A model generated the notes under the pieces. That model searched no databases. It had not been told where the DNA came from and was given only the letters and a program-made list of their open reading frames with translations. From Undibacterium sp. (GTDB lineage: Bacteria > Pseudomonadota > Gammaproteobacteria > Burkholderiales > Burkholderiaceae_D), in the NCBI GenBank assembly GCA_019752975.1, contig JAIELM010000569.1, positions 1 through 6,588 of the forward strand: a stretch of 6,588 nt of DNA, in the 5' to 3' direction. Shown here piece after piece: positions 6,573 to 6,588 of this stretch (within the stretch, counting starts at the first letter, position 1; each line of letters begins with the position of its first letter). The position numbers and the translations under genes are program-made.

Positions 6573-6588
6573 GTGGTCAGCTCGTCCA
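6573..6588 (-). other. Possible operon junction: end of an upstream gene and ribosome binding site of the 717-aa gene
   Basis: Reading leftward from the edge, a TGA (6579-6577) ends a frame that enters from outside with only Trp-Thr-Ser visible. It lies four bases before the ATG at 6572. GGACGAG (6587-6581), eight bases from that ATG, is a weak purine-rich ribosome binding site. Tight stop-start spacing like this is usual inside operons. With three codons visible, the existence of the upstream gene is a guess. Confidence 0.3.

Noticed and set aside
1..6588. CRISPR array, tRNA, rRNA, insertion sequence or transposase
   Set aside because: No regularly spaced repeats, no cloverleaf-like or rRNA sequence, and no transposase motifs or terminal inverted repeats were seen on either strand.

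Overview
The window looks like chromosome from a mesophilic proteobacterium with mid-range GC (hand counts of single 60-base lines gave about 32 to 52 %). Gene style, a strong TATAAT box before the phosphatase gene, and the AraC/MFS pair fit Burkholderiales (an Oxalobacteraceae/Undibacterium-like organism is my best guess). No rRNA, tRNA or phylogenetic marker is present to settle this.

Layout. (1) 1-792, minus strand: the first 264 residues of an Fsr-like major facilitator transporter, cut by the left edge. (2) 793-916: divergent control region with a candidate operator of repeated AATTCG elements. (3) 917-1735, plus strand: an AraC-family regulator with an N-terminal cupin, arranged head to head with the transporter as in NimR-type regulator/exporter pairs. 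(4) 1798-3027, plus: an exported protein of the erythromycin-esterase-like family with an altered active-site pattern, with its own sigma70-like promoter. (5) 3206-4333, plus: an exported calcineurin-type metallophosphatase resembling the Shewanella-like (Shelph) PPP phosphatases. Its real start is the ATG at 3206, not the TTG at 3194 that overlaps the ribosome binding site. (6) 4334-4418: a short convergent gap with a 14-bp perfect palindrome. (7) 4419-6572, minus: a 717-residue protein of no family I recognise with certainty, apparently the last gene of an operon entering from the right edge.

How they fit together. The transporter and AraC regulator form one efflux-and-control unit. The two exported hydrolases are separate, similarly oriented genes with their own promoters, and nothing shows that they cooperate. 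The 717-residue protein is the most novel part. It seems to contain two alpha/beta units whose strand-loop-helix pattern recalls phosphoribosyltransferases (PRTases) without the usual acidic pair, followed by a distinct helical C-terminal domain. An internal ribosome binding site and ATG lie exactly at that domain boundary. It could be a conflict/defence-type accessory protein, but its partners are outside the window, so that is inference.
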